Shown here: positions 52,177-60,027 of the stretch, piece after piece
Layout: each line of letters opens with the position of its first letter
How positions within the stretch are numbered: the first letter of the stretch is position 1
Assembly: GCA_016342585.1 (NCBI GenBank)
Contig: JAEINK010000023.1
Location: forward strand, 1 to 64,000
Source of the DNA: Spirochaetales bacterium
Lineage (GTDB): Bacteria > Spirochaetota > Spirochaetia > UBA9216
Direction of reading: 5' to 3'
Length of the DNA stretch: 64,000 bases
The notes under the pieces: generated by a model
The model's database searches: none
Seen by the model: only the letters and a program-made list of their open reading frames with translations
Told to the model about the DNA's origin: nothing
Translations under genes and position numbers: made by a program

Positions 52177-53890
52177 TTCATCCGTATTCAGCGGAATAGC
52201 AGCATCACCCGGGATCGGGATTGCTCCTGCTTATATTCTGCGGAGCATTGACCTTAACCTTGACGGCGGAACCGGACATGAGGTCGGGGCTCAGCTCAGA
52301 CGTTTTAAAGATTCACAGGTAATTGTACGGGAGCAAATTTCCGGATTGAAGGAAGCTGGCAGGGAGCAAGCCGATGAATGGACAACTAAAATTTTTGACA
52401 GCCATCTTTTTTTGATAGGGGATCCCGAACTGCAAAGCCGCCTGGAGCTCACGCTTAAAGAAAACGGGGTAACAGCGGAGTATGCTCTCCTTCAGGTCAG
52501 AGAGGAACTTGCTGCTCTACTTGAGGCCAGCGGTTCTGAACTGATGGTGGAGCGAGCCAATGATATCCGAGATGTTACTGATAGGATGATTGCGGTCCTC
52601 ACCGGGCAGCAGTTTATGAGTCTTGGCGGGCTTACCGGAACAGCCATCCTCGTATCCCATGATCTCTCTCCTCTCGATACCGCCCGGATGAATAAGGACC
52701 GAGTGAAGGGAATTATTACCGAAACCGGCGGATACACCAGCCATACAGCAATTATTGCCAGGAGCCGGGGTATTCCTGCTGTGACCGGAGTCCGTGGTGC
52801 CGCAGAACAACTTGAGAACGGCTCTCCGCTTATTATTGACGGAGGGGAAGGCCGTGTCGTAAGTAATCCCAGCCTGTCGGAAATTGAAATAGCAGGAAAA
52901 ATTATGGAAAAACAGGTCGACGAAATAAAACGGCTTAACTTTTTCATTAATAAAAAAACTCTCACCCTGGACGGAAACAGAATAATCCTTGGGGCGCAGA
53001 TTGGACAACCCGGAGATATTGAAGAAGCTCTGACTAATGGTGCCGAGGGAATTGGGCTCTATCGCACGGAATTTCTTTTTATGCAGAGGACAGGTTTTCC
53101 AGATGAGGAAACACAGTATCAGGTTTACAGGGACGTTCTCGAAAGGATGAATCCACAGCCCGTAATTATTAGGACAATGGATGTAGGGGGAGATAAAAAA
53201 CTGCCGTATGCCAATTTTCCCTCTGAAGCCAATCCCTTTCTCGGTCTGAGAGGTATCCGGTACAGTCTTAAGAATCCTGAGATATTCCGGGTACAGCTAA
53301 GGGCTCTCCTCCGGGCGTCACAATATGGAAATTTGAAGATTATGTTCCCGATGGTTGCGACAACCGAAGAAGTCGTATCCGCTCGTGGTTTTATTAAAGA
53401 GGAAACTGAAAAGATCATATCCCGCGGTGGTCTTGTCTCAGAGGATCTTGAAATCGGAGTGATGATAGAGGTCCCGGCAGCAGCTCTGATTGCAGATGAG
53501 CTTGCCTCTTTTGTTGATTTTTTCAGTATCGGGACTAATGATCTCATCCAGTATACGATGGCTGCGGACCGCATGAATGATGAAGTCTCCCACCTTTACC
53601 AGCCTCTTAATCCGGCAGTATTGCACCTGATAAAGATGGTTACTGAGGCTGCCCGCCGCCACGGGATATGGACCGGCATCTGTGGTGAAATGGCTGGGGA
53701 TTTTGAGGCAATTCCCGTCCTCCTTGAACTGGGTGTTACTGAATTCAGTCTGAGTGCACCGCGTATACCGGCAGTCCGTGAGCTGATATCCCTTTTGGAC
53801 CTTTCAAGTCCTGCTGATTCTCCCGCTAAAGATTTTATCAATATCAAGAAACGAAAGAGCCTGGATGAGATGAGCAGGATTGAAGACTAA
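52169..53890 (+). CDS. ptsI: PTS Enzyme I with a nitroreductase-derived C-terminal tail
   Basis: PEP-protein phosphotransferase of 573 residues. It has the phosphohistidine about 192 in GGYTSHTAIIARSRGIPAV, PEP-binding IGLYRTEFLFM and MDVGGDKKLPY, IGTNDLIQYTMAADR, and catalytic Cys in GICGEMAG. The native domain seems to end near ELISLLDLSSP. The following 23 residues (from SPAKD to SRIED) match the end of the nitroreductase and lie outside the usual Enzyme I. The ATG at 52169 (MTDSSVFSG) is chosen over an upstream TTG-like frame; it overlaps the HPr stop by 8 bp. It is the last gene of the mannoside operon. Confidence 0.95.
   Translation: MTDSSVFSGIAASPGIGIAPAYILRSIDLNLDGGTGHEVGAQLRRFKDSQVIVREQISGLKEAGREQADEWTTKIFDSHLFLIGDPELQSRLELTLKENGVTAEYALLQVREELAALLEASGSELMVERANDIRDVTDRMIAVLTGQQFMSLGGLTGTAILVSHDLSPLDTARMNKDRVKGIITETGGYTSHTAIIARSRGIPAVTGVRGAAEQLENGSPLIIDGGEGRVVSNPSLSEIEIAGKIMEKQVDEIKRLNFFINKKTLTLDGNRIILGAQIGQPGDIEEALTNGAEGIGLYRTEFLFMQRTGFPDEETQYQVYRDVLERMNPQPVIIRTMDVGGDKKLPYANFPSEANPFLGLRGIRYSLKNPEIFRVQLRALLRASQYGNLKIMFPMVATTEEVVSARGFIKEETEKIISRGGLVSEDLEIGVMIEVPAAALIADELASFVDFFSIGTNDLIQYTMAADRMNDEVSHLYQPLNPAVLHLIKMVTEAARRHGIWTGICGEMAGDFEAIPVLLELGVTEFSLSAPRIPAVRELISLLDLSSPADSPAKDFINIKKRKSLDEMSRIED
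53821..53890 (+). repeat. 70-bp imperfect direct repeat, copy B (3' end of ptsI)
   Basis: The match to 45542-45611 is in register with both reading frames and stop codons. Most differences in the last 48 bp are synonymous. No integrase or insertion sequence lies near. Confidence 0.88.
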
Positions 53891-53910
53891 ATTCTTTAGG
53901 TCTTTATTTT

Positions 53911-54516
53911 TCAAGCCTCGAATACAGGGAAACTCTTCTTATGCGGCTCAAGGGTTTTTCCCAACCAGGCAATACTTCTTCCCAGGTCCTTCATATTTGA
54001 AATCCCTTCGGAATCTTCGGCAACATCACCTTTCTCCATACCATAGGCCATGTTCCAGTAGGTAGACCCCTGAATGATCATCCTTGAGATCTGGAAAAGA
54101 TGATTCATGGTATCGAAGGCATGGATCGATCCCCCCCTTCGAACAGCCATCACCGCTGTCCCTATTTTTCCGGAAAGGGCCTTGCCATTGGCAGCGGCTA
54201 CATATCCTGTTCTGTCGATGAAGGCCTTCATTTCGGCGGTGACATCGGTATAGAAGGTGGGGCTTCCAAGAATGATAGCATCGGCTCTAAGAACTTTTTC
54301 GAAGATTTTGTTGAAATCATCATTTTTCATTATGCATTGATTGTCTTTCTTCTCGAAACATTTCCTGCAGGCCAGACATCCTCTTAACGGGGTTCCACCA
54401 ATTTTTATTATTTCTGTATTCCATCCCTCTTTTTCCAGGGGAGCGAGTACTTCCTTTAACAGGTACTCCGTATTCCCCCCTGCTCTGGGACTTCCATTAA
54501 TGGCCAGTGCGTACAT
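53911..54516 (-). CDS. flavodoxin-fold NADPH-dependent FMN reductase family protein
   Basis: This is a 201-residue iron-sulfur-flavoprotein-like reductase. ALAINGSPRAGGNTEYLL is the FMN phosphate loop, GCLACRKCFEKKDNQCIM the cysteine cluster, and LGSPTFYTDVTAEMKAFIDR the second flavin contact. I chose the ATG at 54516, which has GGAGGT at 4-nt spacing, over the upstream ATG at 54573. It faces the PTS operon end-on with only 20 bp between. It is divergent from the hydroxylase gene. The electron acceptor is unknown. Confidence 0.9.
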   Translation of the reverse strand: MYALAINGSPRAGGNTEYLLKEVLAPLEKEGWNTEIIKIGGTPLRGCLACRKCFEKKDNQCIMKNDDFNKIFEKVLRADAIILGSPTFYTDVTAEMKAFIDRTGYVAAANGKALSGKIGTAVMAVRRGGSIHAFDTMNHLFQISRMIIQGSTYWNMAYGMEKGDVAEDSEGISNMKDLGRSIAWLGKTLEPHKKSFPVFEA

Positions 54517-54544
54517 ATAAACCTCCTTGCTTATCTTCCGGGAA

Positions 54545-54573
54545 ATGATAACTATCTTATGGGATTTGGGCAA
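54545..54573 (-). promoter_or_regulatory. promoter of the FMN reductase gene
   Basis: On the minus strand TTGCCC, a 17-nt spacer and TATCAT end 29 bp before the ATG at 54516. Confidence 0.6.
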
Positions 54574-54592
54574 TGATAAATTATAAAAGTTC

Positions 54593-54622
54593 CTGTCATT
54601 TCTCTTCCTTCAGTACTATAGT
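54593..54622 (+). promoter_or_regulatory. promoter directly before the hydroxylase gene (leaderless candidate)
   Basis: CTGTCA, an 18-nt spacer and TATAGT end 6 nt before the ATG at 54629. There is no Shine-Dalgarno. Confidence 0.5.
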
Positions 54623-54628
54623 TTGGGA

Positions 54629-55405
54629 ATGGACATTATCATTCGTATTTCACTTTTTTCAGGCTTTCTTTTTCTATTCATACTGGCGGAAATATGGCGT
54701 CCCCGGAGGCCGAGGGTTTATACCCGTCTCAAGAGGTGGCCTTCGAATTTTGGTATCGTCATTCTGAACAACCTTATGGTAAGGCTTCTTCCCTGGATCC
54801 TACCCTTGAGAATCTCTGTTCTTGCGGCCGAAAAGGGGTGGGGCGTTCTTAACTGGATCTCCATTCCCATATGGCTTGAGTTTTTCATTGCTATTCTATT
54901 TATGGATCTTATTATCTACGGACAGCATCGCCTGTTTCATGAGTTTCCCTTCCTTTTACGTATACACCGAATGCACCACACAGAGCGCGATCTTGATGTA
55001 ACTTCCGCCTTGAAGTTTCATCCTTTGGAAATTCTCATATCACTGCTGATAAAATCTACTGCTGTACTGATTCTTGGTCTCTCCATGTCTCAGATCATTG
55101 TATTTGAAGTCATTCTGAATACCATGGCTATGTTTAATCATGCCAATTTCTTTATTCCTGTTCCCCTCGATCAAAAATTACGCTTTCTGTTTGTGACACC
55201 GGATATGCATAGAATCCATCACTCTATCGATCCCTGGGAATCCTCTAAAAATTACGGATTTAACCTTTCGGTATGGGATTATATTTTTAAAAGCTATCTC
55301 CATGAAGCAAAATTGGGGCAGGAGGAACTTGTCTTAGGGCATAATGCCTTTAAGAAGGAAAAATATACTCATATTTTATGGCAGCTCCGTATTCCCTTTC
55401 TCTAA
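54629..55405 (+). CDS. sterol desaturase / fatty acid hydroxylase family protein
   Basis: This is a di-iron membrane enzyme of 258 residues. Three to four TM helices surround the histidine boxes HRLFHEF, HRMHH (in LLRIHRMHHTERD), a single NH in MFNHANFF, and HRIHHS. These eight or so histidines bind the iron pair that hydroxylates or desaturates lipid chains using oxygen. The start could be TTG 54623 or ATG 54629; ATG is chosen as a TATAGT -10 lies 6 nt upstream and no ribosome site exists. An oxygen-dependent enzyme suggests the host meets oxygen at least at times. Confidence 0.9.
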   Translation: MDIIIRISLFSGFLFLFILAEIWRPRRPRVYTRLKRWPSNFGIVILNNLMVRLLPWILPLRISVLAAEKGWGVLNWISIPIWLEFFIAILFMDLIIYGQHRLFHEFPFLLRIHRMHHTERDLDVTSALKFHPLEILISLLIKSTAVLILGLSMSQIIVFEVILNTMAMFNHANFFIPVPLDQKLRFLFVTPDMHRIHHSIDPWESSKNYGFNLSVWDYIFKSYLHEAKLGQEELVLGHNAFKKEKYTHILWQLRIPFL

Positions 55406-55433
55406 TTCATCGAGTGGATCAATAAGAATTGAG

Positions 55434-55462
55434 TTGACCGGTATAGACAGGATAGTTATTTT
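55434..55462 (+). promoter_or_regulatory. promoter of the ynj-like operon
   Basis: TTGACC, a 17-nt spacer and TATTTT, 18 bp before the ATG at 55481; TAGGAG is the ribosome site. Confidence 0.6.
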
Positions 55463-55480
55463 CTAATATAGGAGTTTTGC

Positions 55481-56467
55481 ATGGAGATTACTATAAAAGA
55501 TGTTTCTAAGAATTACGGTCAACTCATTGCGCTTTCATCGGTCTCATTCTCTGTGCGTCAAAATGAACTGCTTTCCATTATTGGTCCTTCCGGGAGTGGG
55601 AAAACGACACTTCTAAAAGTTCTTGCAGAGATAGAGAAACCATCAAACGGAATCGTCTATTATCCTGAGAACCTATCGGGAAGAAAAATTCTGGTTTTTC
55701 AGGAGTATCTGCTTTTTCCGCATATGACAATTTATGAGAATGTTGTTTTTGGGCTAAAAGCAGCAAAAATGGATAAGCAATACATCAAAAGGCAGGTTCT
55801 TGAATATTTAGACATTTTTAAAATTGGTGATAAAAGGAACTCCTATCCTGGAGAGCTCTCCGGAGGGCAGAAACAAAGGGCTGTGATTGCCAGGGCCATG
55901 GTGCTCGAACCATCACTGTTGCTGCTTGATGAACCTTTCGCTAATCTGGATAAGCGACTGAAGATGGAAACCGCGGTCTTTATTAAAGATATTCAGCAAA
56001 AACTTAAAACCACAATTGTCTGTGTTACCCATGATCTGGACGAGGCTTATACTATCTCGGATCGCTTAGGCATCCTCATCGATGGAAAATTATTACAGAT
56101 ATCAAAACCAGAGGATCTTTTTATTAATCCAGTATCGGAAGCTACCGCAGAGTTTTTTGGGAGCATAAATCAAATTCCAGCAAACCTCTTCCCCGCTTTA
56201 AATTTATCCGTGGAGGATGATCCCTCCGATATTTTTATCAGGCCTGAGGCATTTAGGATGGAAAGGGTTAAAGGCGGGGAAGGGGTGGTTTTGGATTATA
56301 GTTATACCCTGGGTGCCGTGGAATATCTCATCGATTATAAAGGTACACCGATAAGGGTAAAAACTCTTGATGCCGATTTTGAGAAAGGTGAGTTGGTTGA
56401 ACTGAACCTCTCATCCCGGTTTTTATCTTCCCGCAAGGGATGGAAAGAAGAAAAGGAGGCCTTATGA
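55481..56467 (+). CDS. ABC importer ATPase, YnjD-like
   Basis: This is a 328-residue ATP-binding protein with Walker A GPSGSGKTT, Q-loop FQEYLLFPHMT, signature LSGGQKQR, Walker B LLLLDEPF and H-loop VTHDLDEA. After residue 235 comes a TOBE-like tail of about 90 residues, as in PotA/FbpC-type ATPases. It powers the two permease genes downstream. The substrate-binding lipoprotein gene overlaps by 4 bp. The assignment to the YnjBCD group rests on the clear YnjB-like protein that follows; E. coli YnjD itself is shorter. Confidence 0.9.
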   Translation: MEITIKDVSKNYGQLIALSSVSFSVRQNELLSIIGPSGSGKTTLLKVLAEIEKPSNGIVYYPENLSGRKILVFQEYLLFPHMTIYENVVFGLKAAKMDKQYIKRQVLEYLDIFKIGDKRNSYPGELSGGQKQRAVIARAMVLEPSLLLLDEPFANLDKRLKMETAVFIKDIQQKLKTTIVCVTHDLDEAYTISDRLGILIDGKLLQISKPEDLFINPVSEATAEFFGSINQIPANLFPALNLSVEDDPSDIFIRPEAFRMERVKGGEGVVLDYSYTLGAVEYLIDYKGTPIRVKTLDADFEKGELVELNLSSRFLSSRKGWKEEKEAL

Positions 56468-57696
56468 ATTTCACTAAACTAATGGTAGCACTGGTATTGG
56501 TTATACTCCTTTTCAGTTGTACCGGAGAAGATAAAGGCGAATTCAGTTTTACTAATTATTCTGAGCTGGAGAAAACCGCCATGGGGTCGACTGTCTCTTT
56601 TTATATGTGGGGTGGAAGTCCTCAGATTAATACCTGGGTCGGCGATCATCTTGGGCGGGTTTTGCAGGAAAAATATGAAATTACCCTTAAAATGGTTCCC
56701 CTTAATGATGCCTCCGAGTTTATCAATAAGCTGGCAACAGAGAAACTGGCTAATCTTGAATCCGGCAGTGCAGATCTAATCTGGATTAATGGTGAGAACT
56801 TCAAAAATGCCAGGCAAGCCGATTTGCTTTATGGTCCTTATGTTGAAAACCTACCGAATTTTGATGCCTTCACCGATTCAACCGTTGGGGAGTATGATTT
56901 TGGTTTTCCTGTCCAGGGGTATGAGGCCCCTTATGGAAAAGCCCAGTTTGTTTTTGAATGGGATTCAGCCTCTTTTGATACCCCCCCCGCATCCTTCAGT
57001 GAATTAAAGGATTGGATAAAAGCAAATCCCGGACGTTTTACCTATCCCCAACCTCCTGATTTTACAGGTTCTGCCTTTCTAAGACAGCTTTTCTATGAGA
57101 CTTCCGGGGGGTGGGAACAGTTTTTCGAGGGGTTTGACGGGGAGAATATTGATTTGGAACTCTTCCAAAAGCATGAACAAAAGCTCTGGGATTACCTCAA
57201 TGAGATTGAACCCTTCCTCTGGCAGGAGGGGCGTTCCTATCCCAAGACAATAACTGTTCTTGAGACACTCTTTTCAAGTGGAGAGGTCGATTTCGCCATG
57301 TATTATAGCCCCAGCCATGCTTCGGGAAAGATCCTGGAAGGAGAATACAGGGAGAGTGTCCGCACTTTTGTTATGGATGGGAACAGCATCTCCAATACAC
57401 ATTTTACTGCCATTCCTTTTAATGCCCCCAATAAGGCCGGGGCACTGGTTGTTTCCAACCTTCTCCTTTCACCGGAGGTTCAGCTCTCCAAGGCTGACCC
57501 TGTGAATTGGGGCGACCTGCCGGTCGTCAGTTATCAAAAGCTGAGTGAGGCACAAAAAGGGGAATTCGATGAGCTCGACTTTGGTGTTGCTACTCTTCCT
57601 GTTTCAGTATTGAGTTCAAATTCAGTCCCTGAAATTCCTTCCGGGTATGTCGAATTGATTGAGAATGGATGGGAAGCGAATGTACTCAACAAATAA
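56464..57696 (+). CDS. ynjB: ABC substrate-binding lipoprotein, YnjB-like
   Basis: This is a 410-residue lipoprotein (lipobox LLFSC, Cys near 19-20) facing the periplasm. The mature part matches YnjB in several segments: SFYMWGGSPQINTWV, SADLIWINGENF, GYEAPYGKAQF and NPGRFTYPQPPDFTGSAFL. The ligand of YnjB is not established (thiamine-like and selenium-linked suggestions exist). AAGGAGG sets the ATG at 56464 rather than 56440. It overlaps the ATPase gene by 4 bp and the first permease gene by 17 bp. Confidence 0.92.
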   Translation: MNFTKLMVALVLVILLFSCTGEDKGEFSFTNYSELEKTAMGSTVSFYMWGGSPQINTWVGDHLGRVLQEKYEITLKMVPLNDASEFINKLATEKLANLESGSADLIWINGENFKNARQADLLYGPYVENLPNFDAFTDSTVGEYDFGFPVQGYEAPYGKAQFVFEWDSASFDTPPASFSELKDWIKANPGRFTYPQPPDFTGSAFLRQLFYETSGGWEQFFEGFDGENIDLELFQKHEQKLWDYLNEIEPFLWQEGRSYPKTITVLETLFSSGEVDFAMYYSPSHASGKILEGEYRESVRTFVMDGNSISNTHFTAIPFNAPNKAGALVVSNLLLSPEVQLSKADPVNWGDLPVVSYQKLSEAQKGEFDELDFGVATLPVSVLSSNSVPEIPSGYVELIENGWEANVLNK

Positions 57697-58546
57697 AAAA
57701 AAGCTGTACTATTTATTGCCGCTATTAATCCCCTGGTTATTCATTACCGGGGGGATCCTTTTTACACTCCTGCAGTCTTTCAATTTTCTAAACCCGGTTG
57801 CCGGAAAGGTTGGTTTTTCTGGCTATATCCGTATTTATTCAAATCTTTTTTTCTGGAAATCCATGGGTTTCTCAATTTATATAGCCCTCATTTCTTCTTT
57901 TTTCTCTGTCGTGGCAGGCTTTTTTATTGCCGTATTATTCTGGAGGCTTCCGGCTTCATGGCGCAACAAGGTTGTTTTTTACAAAATATTTCTCATTCTC
58001 CCTCATATTTCTGTAGCCTATTTAGTTATACTCATGTTTTCCCGGACGGGCCTTCTTTCTTCTATATTTACCGGCCTTGGCTTGATTTCAGGGTATGAAG
58101 AGTTTCCTGTCATGATTTTTGATAATGGAGGAAGAGGAATAATCCTGGGATACCTTTTGAAGGAAATTCCTTTCGCCATCCTTATGGTCTCCGCCCTCCT
58201 GTACCGGATCCCCGAGAATCAGATACTGTCTGCCAGGATGCTTGGCGCTTCCCGTCTTTATACTTTAAAAAGGGTTGTTCTTCCTGAAGCCCTGCCGGCG
58301 ATCACATCGACCTTTTTCATTCTTTTTTTATACTCCTTTGGTGGCTTTGAGATGCCGTTTATTCTGGGGGGATCAAAACCTGTCATGATCAGTATCCGGG
58401 TGTATGACCTCCTTTTCCGGAAAGGTTTTGAATACCGGGCCGAGGCGATGGCCGCGCTTATTTCAATTTTTGTAATTAATCTACTTTGTATTTTATTTTT
58501 TATGGGAGTTTCAAAAAAAATAAAGATAAGGAGAGCGCTGCTGTGA
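57680..58546 (+). CDS. ABC importer permease 1, YnjC N-terminal-half-like
   Basis: This is a 288-residue permease with six TM helices and the EAA-type loop ARMLGASRLYTLKRVVLPEALPAI (about 190-213) that docks to the ATPase. E. coli YnjC is a single 511-residue protein with two such halves; here the two are separate genes. The start is ATG 57680, with GGGAAG upstream, though an ATG 15 bp earlier is possible. It overlaps the lipoprotein gene before it and, by 4 bp, the second permease gene. Confidence 0.9.
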   Translation: MYSTNKKKLYYLLPLLIPWLFITGGILFTLLQSFNFLNPVAGKVGFSGYIRIYSNLFFWKSMGFSIYIALISSFFSVVAGFFIAVLFWRLPASWRNKVVFYKIFLILPHISVAYLVILMFSRTGLLSSIFTGLGLISGYEEFPVMIFDNGGRGIILGYLLKEIPFAILMVSALLYRIPENQILSARMLGASRLYTLKRVVLPEALPAITSTFFILFLYSFGGFEMPFILGGSKPVMISIRVYDLLFRKGFEYRAEAMAALISIFVINLLCILFFMGVSKKIKIRRALL

Positions 58547-59322
58547 AAAGGGTTTTTACTCTCATCCTGCTCATCCTTTTTATTCTTCCCGTTGCGGTTC
58601 TCCTCCTTTCGGTATCAGGTTCTGAATGGACATACCCCGCTATACTCCCCGGGCAGTTTGGATTAAATACCCTGGGGGGATCCTCCTTGATGGCCATACT
58701 TCCCCATGTCTTCTCTTCAGTTCTTTATTCTGTGGTAACTGTTTTGACCACAATTTTGATATCAATTCTCCCTGCCAAATATCTGGCCTACTCATCCTTT
58801 AAAAATAAAAACTTGTTCGAGATAATTCTACTCCTACCGGCTGTCGTTTCTCCCTTTACTTTTTTAATGGGGGTCCAGTTTATTTCACTGAAACTTGGTA
58901 TCGGGAATTCCTCTTTTAGCGTGATCCTTATCCTTTCGATTGTTTCCTACCCTTATATGCTTCGGGCATTCATCGGGGGATATTCACAGCTTGATAGAAA
59001 CATTATGGTCTGTGCGCGGAATCTGGGAGGTTCTCGTTTGACGGCACTTTTCAAGGTGGAGTTCCCCCTGATCCTCCCCTCAATTGTGGCGGGGGCAAAC
59101 ATAGTCTTCCTGATCGCTTTCGCCGATTATTTTCTGGTGTTTGTCATGGGCAGCTCGGGGGTTAAATCTTTGGCATTAATGATTTTTCCATTGCTGACAT
59201 CTTCTTCCAGGCAGATAACCTCTTTTTATAACCTCTTCTTTCTTATCATTCCTTTAATTTTATTTGCTTTGATGGATGGATTTCTTCTGAACTTTTATCG
59301 CAGACGTAAGATGCAGCTTTAA
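58543..59322 (+). CDS. ABC importer permease 2, YnjC C-terminal-half-like
   Basis: This is a 259-residue permease with six TM helices and the coupling loop ARNLGGSRLTALFKVEFPLILPSI. The start is GTG 58543 in a GTGA overlap with the previous stop, with AAGGAG 10 nt before; the longer frame from TTG 58486 reads inside the first permease gene. It pairs with permease 1 to make the channel for the YnjB-like receptor. Confidence 0.9.
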   Translation: MKRVFTLILLILFILPVAVLLLSVSGSEWTYPAILPGQFGLNTLGGSSLMAILPHVFSSVLYSVVTVLTTILISILPAKYLAYSSFKNKNLFEIILLLPAVVSPFTFLMGVQFISLKLGIGNSSFSVILILSIVSYPYMLRAFIGGYSQLDRNIMVCARNLGGSRLTALFKVEFPLILPSIVAGANIVFLIAFADYFLVFVMGSSGVKSLALMIFPLLTSSSRQITSFYNLFFLIIPLILFALMDGFLLNFYRRRKMQL

Positions 59323-59331
59323 GGAGGCCTT

Positions 59332-60027
59332 ATGAGGCTTAGAAAAAAAATAATTATAATCGTTCTCGTTCTGATAGTATTAGCAGGCTTGTACATTTTT
59401 ACACCCCTTGGTGAGCTTCTGGATTTGAAACGGCTCCTCGATTACCGGGATACCCTTCTCTCCTGGGTTGGGAGTGCTCTGATTCCCGCCTCTCTGGCCT
59501 ATATTCTGGTCTATACACTGGTTACGGGATTGAGCATCCCCGGTGCTACGGTGATGACTCTTCTGGGTGGGTTTCTATTTGGGCCATGGTTGGGCACTTT
59601 TCTTGTAAATATCGGAGCGACTGCCGGGGCTGTTCTGATTTTTCTTGCTGCCAGGTATTTTCTTGGAAATGATGTCCAGGCAAAGTATGAGGAAAAGCTG
59701 AAGCAGTTGAATATGGAGATCGAAAAGAATGGTAAAAACTATATGCTTACCTTGAGGTTGATCCCGGTATTCCCCTTTTTCTTAATCAATCTGCTTTCCG
59801 GTTTTACAACACTGCCTTTGAGGACATTCATATGGACAACCTCTTTGGGAATAATTCCAGGCTCCTTTGTTTATGCCTATCTTGGTTCAACCGGTGCGAG
59901 TGCCGGGGCCTCCGGAAGTTTCAGGATACAGATAACAGTGGCCCTCGTGCTTCTGGGATTGTTAAGCCTTCTTCCTCCATTGGTCAAAAAAATAAAGGAG
60001 CGCAAGTTCAATGAAAACAACTCATGA
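59332..60027 (+). CDS. TVP38/TMEM64 (DedA superfamily) membrane protein
   Basis: This is a 231-residue inner-membrane protein. The family core GATVMTLLGGFLFGPWLGTFLVNIGATAGAVLIFLAARY and the later RLIPVFPFFLINLLSGFTTLPLRTF are typical of the VTT domain, as in E. coli YdjX and YdjZ, which are encoded beside ynjABCD. DedA-type proteins are lipid scramblase-like; some TVP38 proteins are linked to selenite or metal handling. AAGGAGG precedes the ATG. The next gene overlaps by 17 bp. Confidence 0.92.
   Translation: MRLRKKIIIIVLVLIVLAGLYIFTPLGELLDLKRLLDYRDTLLSWVGSALIPASLAYILVYTLVTGLSIPGATVMTLLGGFLFGPWLGTFLVNIGATAGAVLIFLAARYFLGNDVQAKYEEKLKQLNMEIEKNGKNYMLTLRLIPVFPFFLINLLSGFTTLPLRTFIWTTSLGIIPGSFVYAYLGSTGASAGASGSFRIQITVALVLLGLLSLLPPLVKKIKERKFNENNS

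Noticed and set aside
45542-53890. Integrative element with attL/attR
   Set aside because: The direct repeats fit, but no integrase, excisionase, transposase or tRNA gene is present, and the cargo is a plain metabolic operon. Kept only as a rearrangement scar.
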